Positions 1 through 7,402 of a stretch of DNA of 64,000 bases are shown here, one piece after another; positions within the stretch are counted from its first letter, which is position 1; the number at the start of each line of letters is the position of its first letter. The DNA is from SIG607 sp045646245. GTDB lineage: Bacteria > Bacillota > Clostridia > Oscillospirales > Acutalibacteraceae. Both the position numbers and the translations under genes were made by a program. The DNA lies in NCBI GenBank assembly GCA_045646245.1, contig JAZRKJ010000039.1, positions 1-64,000 of the forward strand. Direction: 5' to 3'. The notes under the pieces were generated by a model. It was given only the letters and a program-made list of their open reading frames with translations, was not told the origin of the DNA and searched no databases.

Positions 1-200
1 CGCCAGCTTTATAAGCTCCTCCGCACCAAAAATCCCTCAAAATTCTACTCGTTTAGGGTCGAAGAAATTTAAAGTGGAGGATTTTTGGCTTGGCGAGGCA
101 CAAAACGCAGCGAATACTTTCGTATTTGCGAGTATTTTAACAATGCAAAGACGAAAATCCACCCTTTAAAATCAGGTTCGGATTATTCGTGTTTGCTTAT
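1..200. repeat. Palindrome-rich intergenic element, cut by the window edge
   Basis: No gene is supported in this stretch. Inverted repeats are visible: CCAAAAATCC (26-35) against GGATTTTTGG (79-88), and a strong hairpin GCGAATAC-TTTC-GTATTTGC (110-129). The last part, 169-199, recurs with 29 of 31 identical bases at 48249-48279 in front of rlmD. This pattern suggests a dispersed, non-coding, palindromic element of this genome (MITE- or REP-like), but without other genomic copies this is inference. It lies upstream of the rpsB promoter and continues beyond the left edge. Confidence 0.4.
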
Positions 201-277
201 ATGAGTATACTATTATTTTACATCTTTTTTGTATTTAAGTCAATACGGCGAAATTCTTAATATTTTTAAAAAATATG

Positions 278-306
278 TTGCAATTATAAAATGTTTGTGG
301 TATAAT
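278..306 (+). promoter_or_regulatory. rpsB promoter
   Basis: TTGCAA (278-283) and a perfect TATAAT (301-306) are separated by 17 nt. This is a strong sigma-A type promoter giving a leader of about 115 nt in front of rpsB. Confidence 0.75.
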
Positions 307-312
307 TCTTAG

Positions 313-430
313 GCTGCCCGTATTGTGGGTAGTAATATAATACACACATTCCGCTTTTATGCAGAAGGTCTCTTTGCCGGAGTTTCCTGTTATGGGCGGG
401 GTGGAGGTTTAACCTTAGGAGGAAAAACAA
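313..430 (+). promoter_or_regulatory. rpsB 5' leader, possible ribosomal-protein autoregulatory RNA
   Basis: About 115 nt separate the predicted start of transcription from the rpsB ATG. The stretch is G-rich near its 3' end (around 395-412) and ends in a strong ribosome binding site, TTAGGAGG, 7 nt before the start. Ribosomal-protein operons in Firmicutes are often controlled by binding of the protein product to such leaders. That this one is a control element is inference from length and position only. Confidence 0.3.
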
Positions 431-1186
431 ATGGCAGTAGTATCTATGAAACAGTTGCTCGAAGCCGGTGTTCATTTCGGACATCAGACTCGTCGCTGGA
501 ACCCGAAAATGGCTGAGTACATTTTCACAGAAAGAAACGGTATTTACATTATCGACCTTCAGAAAACCGTTAAGAAACTTAACGAAGCATATCTTTTTGC
601 TCGTGACATTTCCGCTGAAGGCAAGGATATCCTTTTTGTAGGTACCAAGAAACAGGCTCAGGATTCCGTTAAGGAAGAAGCTGAAAATTGCGGTATGCCT
701 TACGTTAACGCTCGTTGGCTTGGCGGTATGCTCACAAACTTCAGCACCATTCAAAAGAGAATTGCTCGTTTAAAACAGCTTCGCGAAATGGAAGCTGACG
801 GCACTTTTGATCTTCTTCCCAAGAAGGAAGTTGTAGGCCTTAACCTTGAAATTGAAAAGCTTGAAAAATATCTTGGCGGTATCAAAGATATGAAGAAGAT
901 CCCCGGCGCTCTCTTCATCGTTGACCCCAGAAAAGAAAGAATCGCTGTTGCCGAAGCTAAGAAGCTCGGTATTCCGATTATCGCTATTGTTGATACCAAC
1001 TGTGATCCTGATGAAATCGACGCAGTTATCCCCGGTAATGACGATGCTATCCGTGCTGTTAAGCTTATTGCTGAAACTATCGGTGCCGCTATTATCGAAG
1101 GCCGTCAGGGTGAGCAAGACGCTCCCGCAGCTGAGGCCGCAGCAGAAGAAGTTGCTCCCGAAGCAACCGAAGAAGCTGCTGAATAA
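431..1186 (+). CDS. rpsB: 30S ribosomal protein S2
   Basis: This is ribosomal protein S2, part of the small-subunit head/platform junction, where it helps bind S1 and the messenger. The 251-residue protein opens with the typical S2 block (MKQLLEAGVHFGHQTRRWNP) and carries the NARWLGGMLTNF and FIVDPRKE motifs along its length. It ends in an Ala/Glu-rich tail of about 30 residues (EEVAPEATEEAAE), which is longer than in Bacillus but common in Clostridia. The start has a strong SD, AGGAGG. The tsf gene follows after 25 nt, the usual rpsB-tsf pair, expressed from the promoter at 278-306. Confidence 0.98.
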   Translation: MAVVSMKQLLEAGVHFGHQTRRWNPKMAEYIFTERNGIYIIDLQKTVKKLNEAYLFARDISAEGKDILFVGTKKQAQDSVKEEAENCGMPYVNARWLGGMLTNFSTIQKRIARLKQLREMEADGTFDLLPKKEVVGLNLEIEKLEKYLGGIKDMKKIPGALFIVDPRKERIAVAEAKKLGIPIIAIVDTNCDPDEIDAVIPGNDDAIRAVKLIAETIGAAIIEGRQGEQDAPAAEAAAEEVAPEATEEAAE

Positions 1187-1211
1187 TTCTTAAGAAAAGA
1201 GGAAAAGTATT

Positions 1212-2123
1212 ATGGCTTTTACTGCTAAAGACGTACAGGCTCTTCGTGAGAAAACCGGTTGCGGTATGATGGACTGCAAAAAGGCTCTCGTAGAGTGTGA
1301 CGGAAATATGGACGCAGCTGTTGACTATCTTAGAGAAAAGGGTCTTGCTTCCCAAGCTAAGAAGTCCGGCAGAATTGCTGCTGAGGGTACCGTTGCCGCT
1401 ATCGTTAAGAACGGCGTAGGCGCTCTTGTTGAATTAAACTCTGAAACCGACTTCGTTGCTAACGGAGACGGCTTTAAGGCTTTGGCAAATGAAATTGCTG
1501 AAATCGTAGCTGACACTAATCCTGCTGATATGGATGCTCTTCTTGCAACCGCTAAAGACGGTCAGACTGTTGAAGAAAAGGTTCAGGAATTATTCCTCGC
1601 TATCAGAGAGAATATCAAAGTTCGTCGTTTTGTTCGTTATGAAGGTAAGGTTGTTTCTTACGTTCACGGCGGCGGTAAAATCGGCGTTCTCGTAAACTTC
1701 GATACCGACGTTGCTGCAGATAATGCAGAGCTTGTTGCTTGCGGTAAGAACGTAGCAATGCAGATTGCTGCTATGAACCCTGCTTTCCTTGATGAAGCAA
1801 GCGTTCCCGCTGACGTAATCGAAAAAGAAAAGGCTATTATGGTTGCTCAGATGAAGGAAGATCCCAAAATGGCTAACAAGCCCGAAGCTGTTCTCGGCAA
1901 AATTGTTGAAGGCAAAATGGGCAAGTACTACAAAGAAAACTGCCTTATTGAGCAGCAGTACGTTATTGACGGTGATCTTACCGTTGGTAAGTACGTTGAA
2001 AGCGTTGCTAAGGCTATCGGCGCTCCCGTTAAAATTGCTTCTTACGTTCGTTTTGAAAAGGGCGAAGGTATTGAAAAGCGTGTAGACGACTTTGCTGCTG
2101 AAGTTGCTGCAATGGCTAAATAA
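1212..2123 (+). CDS. tsf: Translation elongation factor Ts
   Basis: EF-Ts is the guanine-nucleotide exchange factor that regenerates EF-Tu-GTP. The 303-residue protein starts with the N-terminal UBA-like domain containing the family signature LREKTGCGMMDCKKAL, followed by the KSGRIAAEG segment and the core with TDFVA (residues about 79-83) that disrupts Mg binding in EF-Tu. Length is normal. SD AAGAGGAAAAG lies just upstream. It is co-transcribed with rpsB and followed by an intrinsic terminator at 2142-2173. Confidence 0.98.
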   Translation: MAFTAKDVQALREKTGCGMMDCKKALVECDGNMDAAVDYLREKGLASQAKKSGRIAAEGTVAAIVKNGVGALVELNSETDFVANGDGFKALANEIAEIVADTNPADMDALLATAKDGQTVEEKVQELFLAIRENIKVRRFVRYEGKVVSYVHGGGKIGVLVNFDTDVAADNAELVACGKNVAMQIAAMNPAFLDEASVPADVIEKEKAIMVAQMKEDPKMANKPEAVLGKIVEGKMGKYYKENCLIEQQYVIDGDLTVGKYVESVAKAIGAPVKIASYVRFEKGEGIEKRVDDFAAEVAAMAK

Positions 2124-2141
2124 TTAACCCCCTTAAGCTTT

Positions 2142-2173
2142 AAGCACCTGCAAAATTTGCAGGTGCTTTTTTT
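2142..2173 (+). terminator. Intrinsic terminator after tsf
   Basis: AAGCACCTGC / GCAGGTGCTT forms a perfect stem around a short A/T-rich centre and is followed by seven T residues. It ends the rpsB-tsf transcript. Confidence 0.9.
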
Positions 2174-2174
2174 C

Positions 2175-2203
2175 TTTACTTTTAGTTTTGTTTGTGGTAA
2201 AAT
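2175..2203 (+). promoter_or_regulatory. Promoter of structured RNA copy 1
   Basis: TTTACT (2175-2180) and TAAAAT (2198-2203) are separated by exactly 17 nt. The second RNA copy has the same -35 hexamer and the same spacing at 51319-51291, which supports both assignments. Transcription should start near 2208-2210, at the foot of the outer stem. Confidence 0.7.
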
Positions 2204-2207
2204 ATGC

Positions 2208-2359
2208 TTGCGACATCAACTGAATATTTTCAGCCCAACGAAGGAAGATACCTTGGTAAAAGGTGTTTTCCTCTATTCCTCGTTGGGTAATTAGGTTGAT
2301 GTCGCAATTAACTGAGGACAAACACTTTTTCGGCGTACTCTTCGGGGTGCGCTTTTTTT
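2208..2359 (+). ncRNA. Structured RNA, copy 1: leader/attenuator-like element of unknown class
   Basis: The RNA, about 150 nt, folds into a perfect 13-bp outer stem (2208-2220 with 2295-2307), a second stem CCCAACGA/TCGTTGGG (2234-2241 with 2280-2287), and an inner hairpin ACCTT-GGTAA-AAGGT (2250-2264). A 3' hairpin CUGA/UCGG (2312-2315 with 2330-2333) precedes a terminator with a C(UUCG)G tetraloop (2333-2352) and seven T. Two blocks, TACCTTGGTAAAAGGTGTT (2249-2267) and ACACTTTTTCGGC (2322-2334), are identical in the paralogous copy at 51112-51287. They can also pair with each other over 10 bp (2258-2267 with 2321-2330). The downstream ATG is 19 nt after the last T of the T-run. I do not recognise the class. 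Confidence 0.75.
2333..2359 (+). terminator. UUCG-capped terminator of structured RNA copy 1
   Basis: GCGTACTC-TTCG-GGGTGCGC forms 8 bp with two G-U pairs, then TTTTTTT. The equivalent hairpin in copy 2 has different but compatible bases at four stem positions. The SD of the following lipoprotein gene (TAGGAG, 2364-2369) starts 5 nt after the T-run, so termination here would switch that gene off. Confidence 0.85.
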
Positions 2360-2377
2360 ATTTTAGGAGCGTATTTT

Positions 2378-2797
2378 ATGAAGCAATTTATGTGTATAAC
2401 ACTGGTTGTTTTTATGGTTATTACTTTCTCTGCCTGTGAAAAAAATTATACGCACGGTGAATATAGAATAACAATTGCTACAGATTGTATAAAGAATAAT
2501 AAAGTGGGGAACGATTGGCGCATATATTATTATTATTGCGATGGAAAGATATTCAGCAACGGAGATACAGTAATTAAACCGTTGGATTCACTAGTAATGA
2601 TTGAAGCGGTGTTTATTGAAGATGATGTTTATCCCGATGAAGGCTCTGCAAAAATTTCAATTTTTTTAAGAGATGAGGCTAACAAAACCTTTGAAGTTTG
2701 GGTTGTAGAGGATAACGGTCCCTATGATGGTAATATTGCTATATGGGAAGTAGAGGTTAATATTGAATTAGTAAGAAAAAAACAAGTAGAAGCATAG
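2378..2797 (+). CDS. Small lipoprotein of unknown function
   Basis: The 139-residue protein begins with a lipoprotein signal peptide: a hydrophobic stretch of about 15 residues and the lipobox TFSAC, with Cys20 as the likely lipidated residue. The mature part is rich in Tyr, Asp and beta-branched residues and looks like one small beta domain. No family is recognised. SD TAGGAG lies 8 nt before the ATG. The gene follows directly on the terminator of structured RNA copy 1, so its expression probably depends on read-through. It is followed by its own terminator at 2781-2812, whose loop contains the stop codon. Confidence 0.7.
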   Translation: MKQFMCITLVVFMVITFSACEKNYTHGEYRITIATDCIKNNKVGNDWRIYYYYCDGKIFSNGDTVIKPLDSLVMIEAVFIEDDVYPDEGSAKISIFLRDEANKTFEVWVVEDNGPYDGNIAIWEVEVNIELVRKKQVEA

Positions 2798-2812
2798 CAT
2801 CTACTTGTTTTT
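2781..2812 (+). terminator. Intrinsic terminator of the small lipoprotein gene
   Basis: AACAAGTAGA (2781-2790) pairs perfectly with TCTACTTGTT (2800-2809), followed by T-rich sequence. The stop codon of the lipoprotein gene lies in the 9-nt loop. Confidence 0.85.
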
Positions 2813-2924
2813 ATTAGCCATAACACTCTTTTATTTAGCGCTTTAGCATTTAGCGAAACAAAAGTTTTATTTATCTCGCCTTGGCGAATTTAGCTAAACT
2901 AACAACCTTCGGTTTGTTAGTTTA
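2813..2924. other. Convergent intergenic region with nested inverted repeats
   Basis: This stretch lies between the lipoprotein gene and argS, which converge. It holds a long inverted repeat TAAACTAACAA (2895-2905) / TTGTTAGTTTA (2914-2924) that includes the argS stop codon, a TCGCC-TT-GGCGA palindrome (2876-2887) and several TTTAGC words. The long hairpin may protect or end the argS transcript, but it lacks a clear T-run on the minus strand. Confidence 0.4.
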
Positions 2925-4607
2925 CATAGTTTCCGGAGCGTCGATTTTAAGTAAATCAAGAACGTTTTTAATTACCGTTTTTGTATTGGTGCAAAGGGTT
3001 AAACGGGCTTGCATAAGTCCTTCGTCGTCGCATTTAACTCTGCAAGAATTATAGAACTTATGGAACTTGGTAGCAAGTTCTTCTACGTAGTGGGTAATCT
3101 TGGCAGGGTCGTAAGCGTTAGCGGCGGAGATGATTTCGTTTGTATAAGCGGCAAGGTGAAGAGTTAGCTCTCTTTCTTCGGGGGTGTTAAGAAGCGCAAG
3201 CTCTTCTATACTGCATTTACGCCGGTTAATTCCGTCGGCAGCAAGATTTCTTATAATACTGCAAATACGTGCGTGGGCGTACTGAACGTAGTAAACAGGG
3301 TTTTTGTTGGATTCGTCAATGGCAAGGTCCAAATCAAAATCAAAGTGAGAATTAGGCTCTCTTAAGTTAAAGAAGAAACGTGCGGCGTCAATAGGCACTT
3401 CTTCAAGTAAGGTTACAAGGGTAATTGCCTTACCGCTACGCTTACTTGCCTTAATAATTTCGCCGTCCTTGACAAGACGAACCATTTGCATAAGCACAAC
3501 ATCTAAACGTGAAGCGTCTACGCCGAGGGCTGTAAGTGCCCCCTTAAGACGGGGTACGTAGCCATGGTGGTCGGCGCCCAAAATATCAATAGCCTTATCA
3601 AAGCCACGGGTAACAAGCTTGTTATAGTGATAAGCAATATCGGGTACAATGTAGGTGGGTACGCCGTTGGAACGAACAAGCACGAAGTTGTCGCTTCCGA
3701 AATCCTCACCCTTAAACCAAAGAGCGTCTTCTTCTATATAGGTGTGTCCGCTTTCCTTTAGTAAGTCTATTATTCTTGCGGCTTCACCGTTTGCGTGAAG
3801 AGTGCTTTCCTTAAACCAGGTATTGTATTCTATTCTGTACTTTAATAAGTCGTCGTGAAGACCCTGAATGTTTTTGGGTAAAGCAAACTCTACTAACGCT
3901 TCTCTTCTTTCTTCTTCGGAAGCCTTTAAGTATTTATCGCCGTGAATATCAGCAAAAGCTTTTGCGTGGGCAATAATATCTGCCCCATGGTAGGAATCTT
4001 CAGGCATTTCGATACTATCGTTATATATTTGCTGATAACGTAATGAAAGGGAAAGGCCGAATTTATTTATCTGATTACCGGCATCGTTAATATAAAATTC
4101 TCTTTCAACGTAATAACCCGCTTTTTCCAAAACTGCGGCAAGGCAGTCACCTAATGCGCCGCCTCTGGCGTTGCCTATGTGCATAGGACCTGTGGGGTTG
4201 GCAGAAACAAATTCTACAAGGACCTTTTTATTTTCGCCAAAACCGCTTTCGCCGTAGGCTTCTTTCTTTTCGTCAATATCTAAAAGAATATCCGCATAAT
4301 ATTTGTCATTTAAAAATAAGTTAATGAAGCCGGGGCCTGCAATTTCGTACTTTTCTACGTAAGAATTGGAAAAATCTGCCTTTTCCATAATTGTTTCGGC
4401 AATTTTACGCGGAGCGTTTCTGAAAGAACGCGACCATACCATAGCAGCGTTAACGGCATAATCGCCGTGATCTCTTGAAGCAGGAACCTCGATAGAAAAA
4501 TCGGGAAGCTCTGCTTCGGGAAGAAGATTTTCCGCTATTGCTTTTTTAGCGGCGGAAAGAATAATATCTTTTATTTCTTTTTTTGCAATACTGACTATCA
4601 GTGACAT
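2922..4607 (-). CDS. argS: Arginyl-tRNA synthetase
   Basis: This class I synthetase charges tRNA-Arg in the cytoplasm. The 561-residue protein has an N-terminal tRNA-binding domain, then the HIGH-equivalent motif in SANPTGPMHIGNARGG (around residues 134-149). The KMSKS loop appears as KASKRSGKAITL (around 388-399), which retains the Lys-Ser-Lys-like pattern of short bacterial ArgRS. A C-terminal anticodon-binding (DALR) domain with YVQYAHARI follows. Length is typical. It is the last gene of the murI-DUF1934-argS operon, 5 nt after the DUF1934 gene, and has no T-box-like leader. Confidence 0.97.
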   Translation of the reverse strand: MSLIVSIAKKEIKDIILSAAKKAIAENLLPEAELPDFSIEVPASRDHGDYAVNAAMVWSRSFRNAPRKIAETIMEKADFSNSYVEKYEIAGPGFINLFLNDKYYADILLDIDEKKEAYGESGFGENKKVLVEFVSANPTGPMHIGNARGGALGDCLAAVLEKAGYYVEREFYINDAGNQINKFGLSLSLRYQQIYNDSIEMPEDSYHGADIIAHAKAFADIHGDKYLKASEEERREALVEFALPKNIQGLHDDLLKYRIEYNTWFKESTLHANGEAARIIDLLKESGHTYIEEDALWFKGEDFGSDNFVLVRSNGVPTYIVPDIAYHYNKLVTRGFDKAIDILGADHHGYVPRLKGALTALGVDASRLDVVLMQMVRLVKDGEIIKASKRSGKAITLVTLLEEVPIDAARFFFNLREPNSHFDFDLDLAIDESNKNPVYYVQYAHARICSIIRNLAADGINRRKCSIEELALLNTPEERELTLHLAAYTNEIISAANAYDPAKITHYVEELATKFHKFYNSCRVKCDDEGLMQARLTLCTNTKTVIKNVLDLLKIDAPETM

Positions 4608-4612
4608 AAATT

Positions 4613-5026
4613 TTAAACCTCTTTTACGGTAATTTCTATCCGGTTTTTACCTACCGGTGAAGTATTCATATTAAGTGTGTATATAAGGGAAAGGGTACCG
4701 CCCGATTCGTTAAGGGTGCTTTTAACACTTTCCCCGTATATATCGAGAACAAAGCTGCCTAAGGGGGTGGAATACAGACTGCTGTGCCGTTTTCCTACCT
4801 CTACAACCATACGGTTATTTACCGCGCCGCTTCTGTGCATAACGACCTGTGTGGAAGAAACTTTAATCATAGTATCGGTTTTTTTGCCCGTTTCGTCCGT
4901 TTCGTCGTAAATAATATATATTTTGTCATTTTTGACTCCGTATTTACCAACGGTTTTAAACTCAATAACGTTTTCATCGTCATCAATGTACTGAAACCCT
5001 TTTACGGATATAAGCGCTTTTTTCAT
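4613..5026 (-). CDS. DUF1934 (YwiB-like) small beta-barrel protein
   Basis: The 137-residue protein matches the DUF1934/YwiB family of small calycin-like beta-barrels: it opens with an alternating strand pattern, carries TQVVMHRSG and a central RHSSLYSTPLGSF block, and closes with a strand containing NRIEITV. The family is typically found next to argS in Firmicutes, as here, where it lies between murI (4-nt overlap) and argS (5-nt gap). The molecular function is unknown. The link to argS is from family context and not from any catalytic motif. Confidence 0.85.
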   Translation of the reverse strand: MKKALISVKGFQYIDDDENVIEFKTVGKYGVKNDKIYIIYDETDETGKKTDTMIKVSSTQVVMHRSGAVNNRMVVEVGKRHSSLYSTPLGSFVLDIYGESVKSTLNESGGTLSLIYTLNMNTSPVGKNRIEITVKEV

Positions 5027-5841
5027 AATTTTTCAATATCCACCTGTTTTACTTCGTCCTTGGAAATATCCTTACCTAAAAGCAACCCTGCAATAGCGGG
5101 GAAGGATGGGGTAATATCGCTTACGAAATACTCTTGCTTTGAAACAGAAGATGATTCGTTAAGTAAACCGTTGTTGCGTAATGTTTCTTTAACGGCTTGT
5201 GCGGTAGAAACTCCTGCATTGATAAGGGTGACATCTTCACCCATAACACGGCGGATAGCATCGGAAAGAACGGGATAGTGAGTGCAACCTAAAATGAGTG
5301 TATCTACTCCCGATTCTATCATGGGGGAAAGGTATTTCTTTACAGTTTCGTAAACCACGGGGTCGTCTTTGTCTATCCAGCCCGTTTCGACCAGAGGAAC
5401 GAATAACGTACAGCTTTGGCTTACCACCTGTGCAGACGGTAAATGCTTTAAAATATTTCGTCGGTGTTCACCGCTGCTTATGGTAGCATTGGTGCCGATT
5501 ATACCGATTTTACCGTTTTTGGTGGCTTTCGTTGCCGCAATGCTGGCGTGGGAAACAACCTCAACGTACGGAACGGGGAGCTGTTCGCCAATATCGCTGG
5601 CAACAGAACTTACCGTACCGCAAGCGGCAATAATAAGTTTTACACCCTTTGAAAGGAGAAAAGCTTCGTCCTGACGGGCGAATTTTCTTATGGTGTCACG
5701 ACTTTTGGTTCCGTAAGGTACACGGTCGGTATCGCCGAAATATATAATATCTTCATTTGGTAAAGCGTTTAACAGTTCTTTTACAACCGTCAGACCGCCC
5801 AGCCCTGAATCAAAAACACCTATCGGACGTTTGTCGGCCAT
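5023..5841 (-). CDS. murI: Glutamate racemase
   Basis: MurI interconverts L- and D-glutamate and supplies D-Glu for peptidoglycan. The 272-residue protein shows the N-terminal IGVFDSGLGGLTVV motif, the first catalytic Cys in IIAACGTVSS (Cys74; Asn-Thr of the usual ACNT is Gly-Thr here) and the second in LGCTHYP (Cys186). The opening PNEDIIYFGDTDRVPYG block is also typical. SD GGGGGA precedes the ATG. It is the first gene of a three-gene minus-strand operon driven by the promoter at 5905-5877. Confidence 0.95.
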   Translation of the reverse strand: MADKRPIGVFDSGLGGLTVVKELLNALPNEDIIYFGDTDRVPYGTKSRDTIRKFARQDEAFLLSKGVKLIIAACGTVSSVASDIGEQLPVPYVEVVSHASIAATKATKNGKIGIIGTNATISSGEHRRNILKHLPSAQVVSQSCTLFVPLVETGWIDKDDPVVYETVKKYLSPMIESGVDTLILGCTHYPVLSDAIRRVMGEDVTLINAGVSTAQAVKETLRNNGLLNESSSVSKQEYFVSDITPSFPAIAGLLLGKDISKDEVKQVDIEKL

Positions 5842-5876
5842 TTGAAATCCCCCTTATCTAAATAATATTACATAAT

Positions 5877-5905
5877 ATAATAACATATAATTCATTTAAC
5901 TGCAA
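5877..5905 (-). promoter_or_regulatory. Promoter of murI-DUF1934-argS
   Basis: On the minus strand TTGCAG (5905-5900) and TATTAT (5882-5877) are 17 nt apart. It is divergent from the promoter at 5933-5961. Confidence 0.65.
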
Positions 5906-5932
5906 CAGAAATTTCATATATGTAGGTTATAC

Positions 5933-5961
5933 TTGAAATATTCGCAAAGTTGGTATATAAT
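5933..5961 (+). promoter_or_regulatory. Promoter of the M50 peptidase-scpAB operon
   Basis: TTGAAA (5933-5938) and TATAAT (5956-5961) are 17 nt apart, about 35 nt before the SD of the M50 gene. Confidence 0.75.
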
Positions 5962-5998
5962 TAATTGGAATATAGTAATTTAGATTGGAGAGGTATCC

Positions 5999-6682
5999 TT
6001 GTTGTTTAATATAATAGGCGGAAATACAAATTACACCGCAGTAATAATTCACATTATAGCCGCTCTTGTGGTTGTTTTTGTTACAATGCCTTTTCACGAA
6101 TTTGCCCACGCTTTTGTGGCTACAAAATTAGGGGACAGAACCGCACGTTATCAAGGCAGACTTACTCTTAACCCATTAGCTCATATTGATTATGTGGGCG
6201 CTTTAGGTATTATTCTTTTCGGCTTCGGTTGGGCGCGTCCCGTTCCGGTTAATGCCGCCGCTTTTGAAAATCCCAAAAAGGGTATGGCGCTTACCGCTCT
6301 TGCAGGTCCGGTTATGAACCTTATTTTGGCTTTTACAGGAAGCTTTTGCGCTTACGCTTTCCTTGCGGGATATAATTCAAGCGGAGCTGTATTGCTTATT
6401 TATATTGCAAGGTTCTTTTATGCTTTCAGTTCTCTTAATATCGGCCTTGCGGTATTTAACCTTTTGCCAATTCCGCCCCTTGACGGCTGGAAGATAATGG
6501 GTATTGTTTTGCCTACCGCAACCTACTGGAAGATTATGTCCTACGAACGCTATATAAGCTTCGGTCTTATTCTTCTTATTTGTATCGGTGTACTTGATCT
6601 TCCTCTCGGATTTTTAAGTAATTTGGTGTCTTTTGTTATTGATTTTCTCCCGCGGCTTATTTTTGGTTTTGGGATAGGATGA
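5999..6682 (+). CDS. M50 family (site-2-protease type) membrane metallopeptidase
   Basis: This is an integral membrane zinc protease of the compact M50/YwhC (rhomboid-unrelated) group. The 227-residue protein has the zinc motif HEFAH in the first membrane segment (around residue 33) and the second ligand motif NLLPIPPLDGWK near residues 151-162, with about five or six hydrophobic segments in between. It has no PDZ domain. The start is TTG, chosen because GGAGAGG lies 7-8 nt upstream and no closer ATG exists. It is followed after 3 nt by scpA, the common Firmicute arrangement. The substrate is unknown. Confidence 0.88.
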   Translation: MLFNIIGGNTNYTAVIIHIIAALVVVFVTMPFHEFAHAFVATKLGDRTARYQGRLTLNPLAHIDYVGALGIILFGFGWARPVPVNAAAFENPKKGMALTALAGPVMNLILAFTGSFCAYAFLAGYNSSGAVLLIYIARFFYAFSSLNIGLAVFNLLPIPPLDGWKIMGIVLPTATYWKIMSYERYISFGLILLICIGVLDLPLGFLSNLVSFVIDFLPRLIFGFGIG

Positions 6683-6685
6683 TTT

Positions 6686-7402
6686 ATGGAAACTGTTCTT
6701 TCTTATAAGGTTGAGGATTTTGAAGGCCCTTTAGACCTTCTTCTTCAACTGATTGCTAAAAACAAACTTAATATTTACGATATTCAGCTTACTGTACTTA
6801 TAGACCAGTATCTTGAGCAAATCGAACTAATGCAGCTTTCCGATATGGACGTAGCCAGTGATTTTCTTGCTATGGCGTCCCGTCTTATCTATATTAAAAC
6901 GGTAAGCCTTTTGCCTAAACACGAAGAGGTGGAAGAACTAAAACAGGAGCTCACCGGAGAATTGCTTGAATATCAGGTGTGCAGAAATATAGCCGCGCGT
7001 CTTAACGAAATGAGTAAAGATATTGACCGTTTTGTAAAAGAGCCTTCGGCTGTAGAATTGGACAAGACATATACTTTAAACCACGATAAGGCTATTGTGT
7101 ACGAAGCTTATCTTTCTGCTGCCGGACGCGGAAGAAGAAAGCTTCCGCCGTCTACCGCGCCTTTCACGCGAATCGTCGCAAAGAAAATTGTATCAGTATC
7201 AAGCAAAATAGTTTACGTTATGCGCAATTTATTCAAAGGCGGCAAGAAAAAGCTTTCCACCCTTTATATGAGCGCAAAGAGTCGTTCGGAAATGGTTGCT
7301 ACCTTTTTGGCGGTATTGGAGCTATGTAAGGCTAACCGCGTTATAATTGAAGGCGACGGAATGAACACCGAAATTACCCTTGTTAAGGAGAAAAAGAAAT
7401 GA
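6686..7402 (+). CDS. scpA: Segregation and condensation protein A
   Basis: ScpA is the kleisin that bridges the SMC heads in the bacterial condensin. The 238-residue protein has the N-terminal family signature FEGPLDLLLQLIAKNKLNIYDI, the middle ASDFLAMASRLIYIKT block and a C-terminal winged-helix part that closes the ring on the SMC head. It overlaps scpB by 4 nt, so the two subunits are translationally coupled. No smc gene is in the window. Confidence 0.96.
   Translation: METVLSYKVEDFEGPLDLLLQLIAKNKLNIYDIQLTVLIDQYLEQIELMQLSDMDVASDFLAMASRLIYIKTVSLLPKHEEVEELKQELTGELLEYQVCRNIAARLNEMSKDIDRFVKEPSAVELDKTYTLNHDKAIVYEAYLSAAGRGRRKLPPSTAPFTRIVAKKIVSVSSKIVYVMRNLFKGGKKKLSTLYMSAKSRSEMVATFLAVLELCKANRVIIEGDGMNTEITLVKEKKK

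Noticed and set aside
2208..2359. 6S RNA or T-box as identity of the structured RNA
   Set aside because: 6S would show one long duplex with a central bubble and no attenuator placement. The T-box sequence (AGGGUGGNACCGCG) is absent, and the downstream genes are not amino-acid related.
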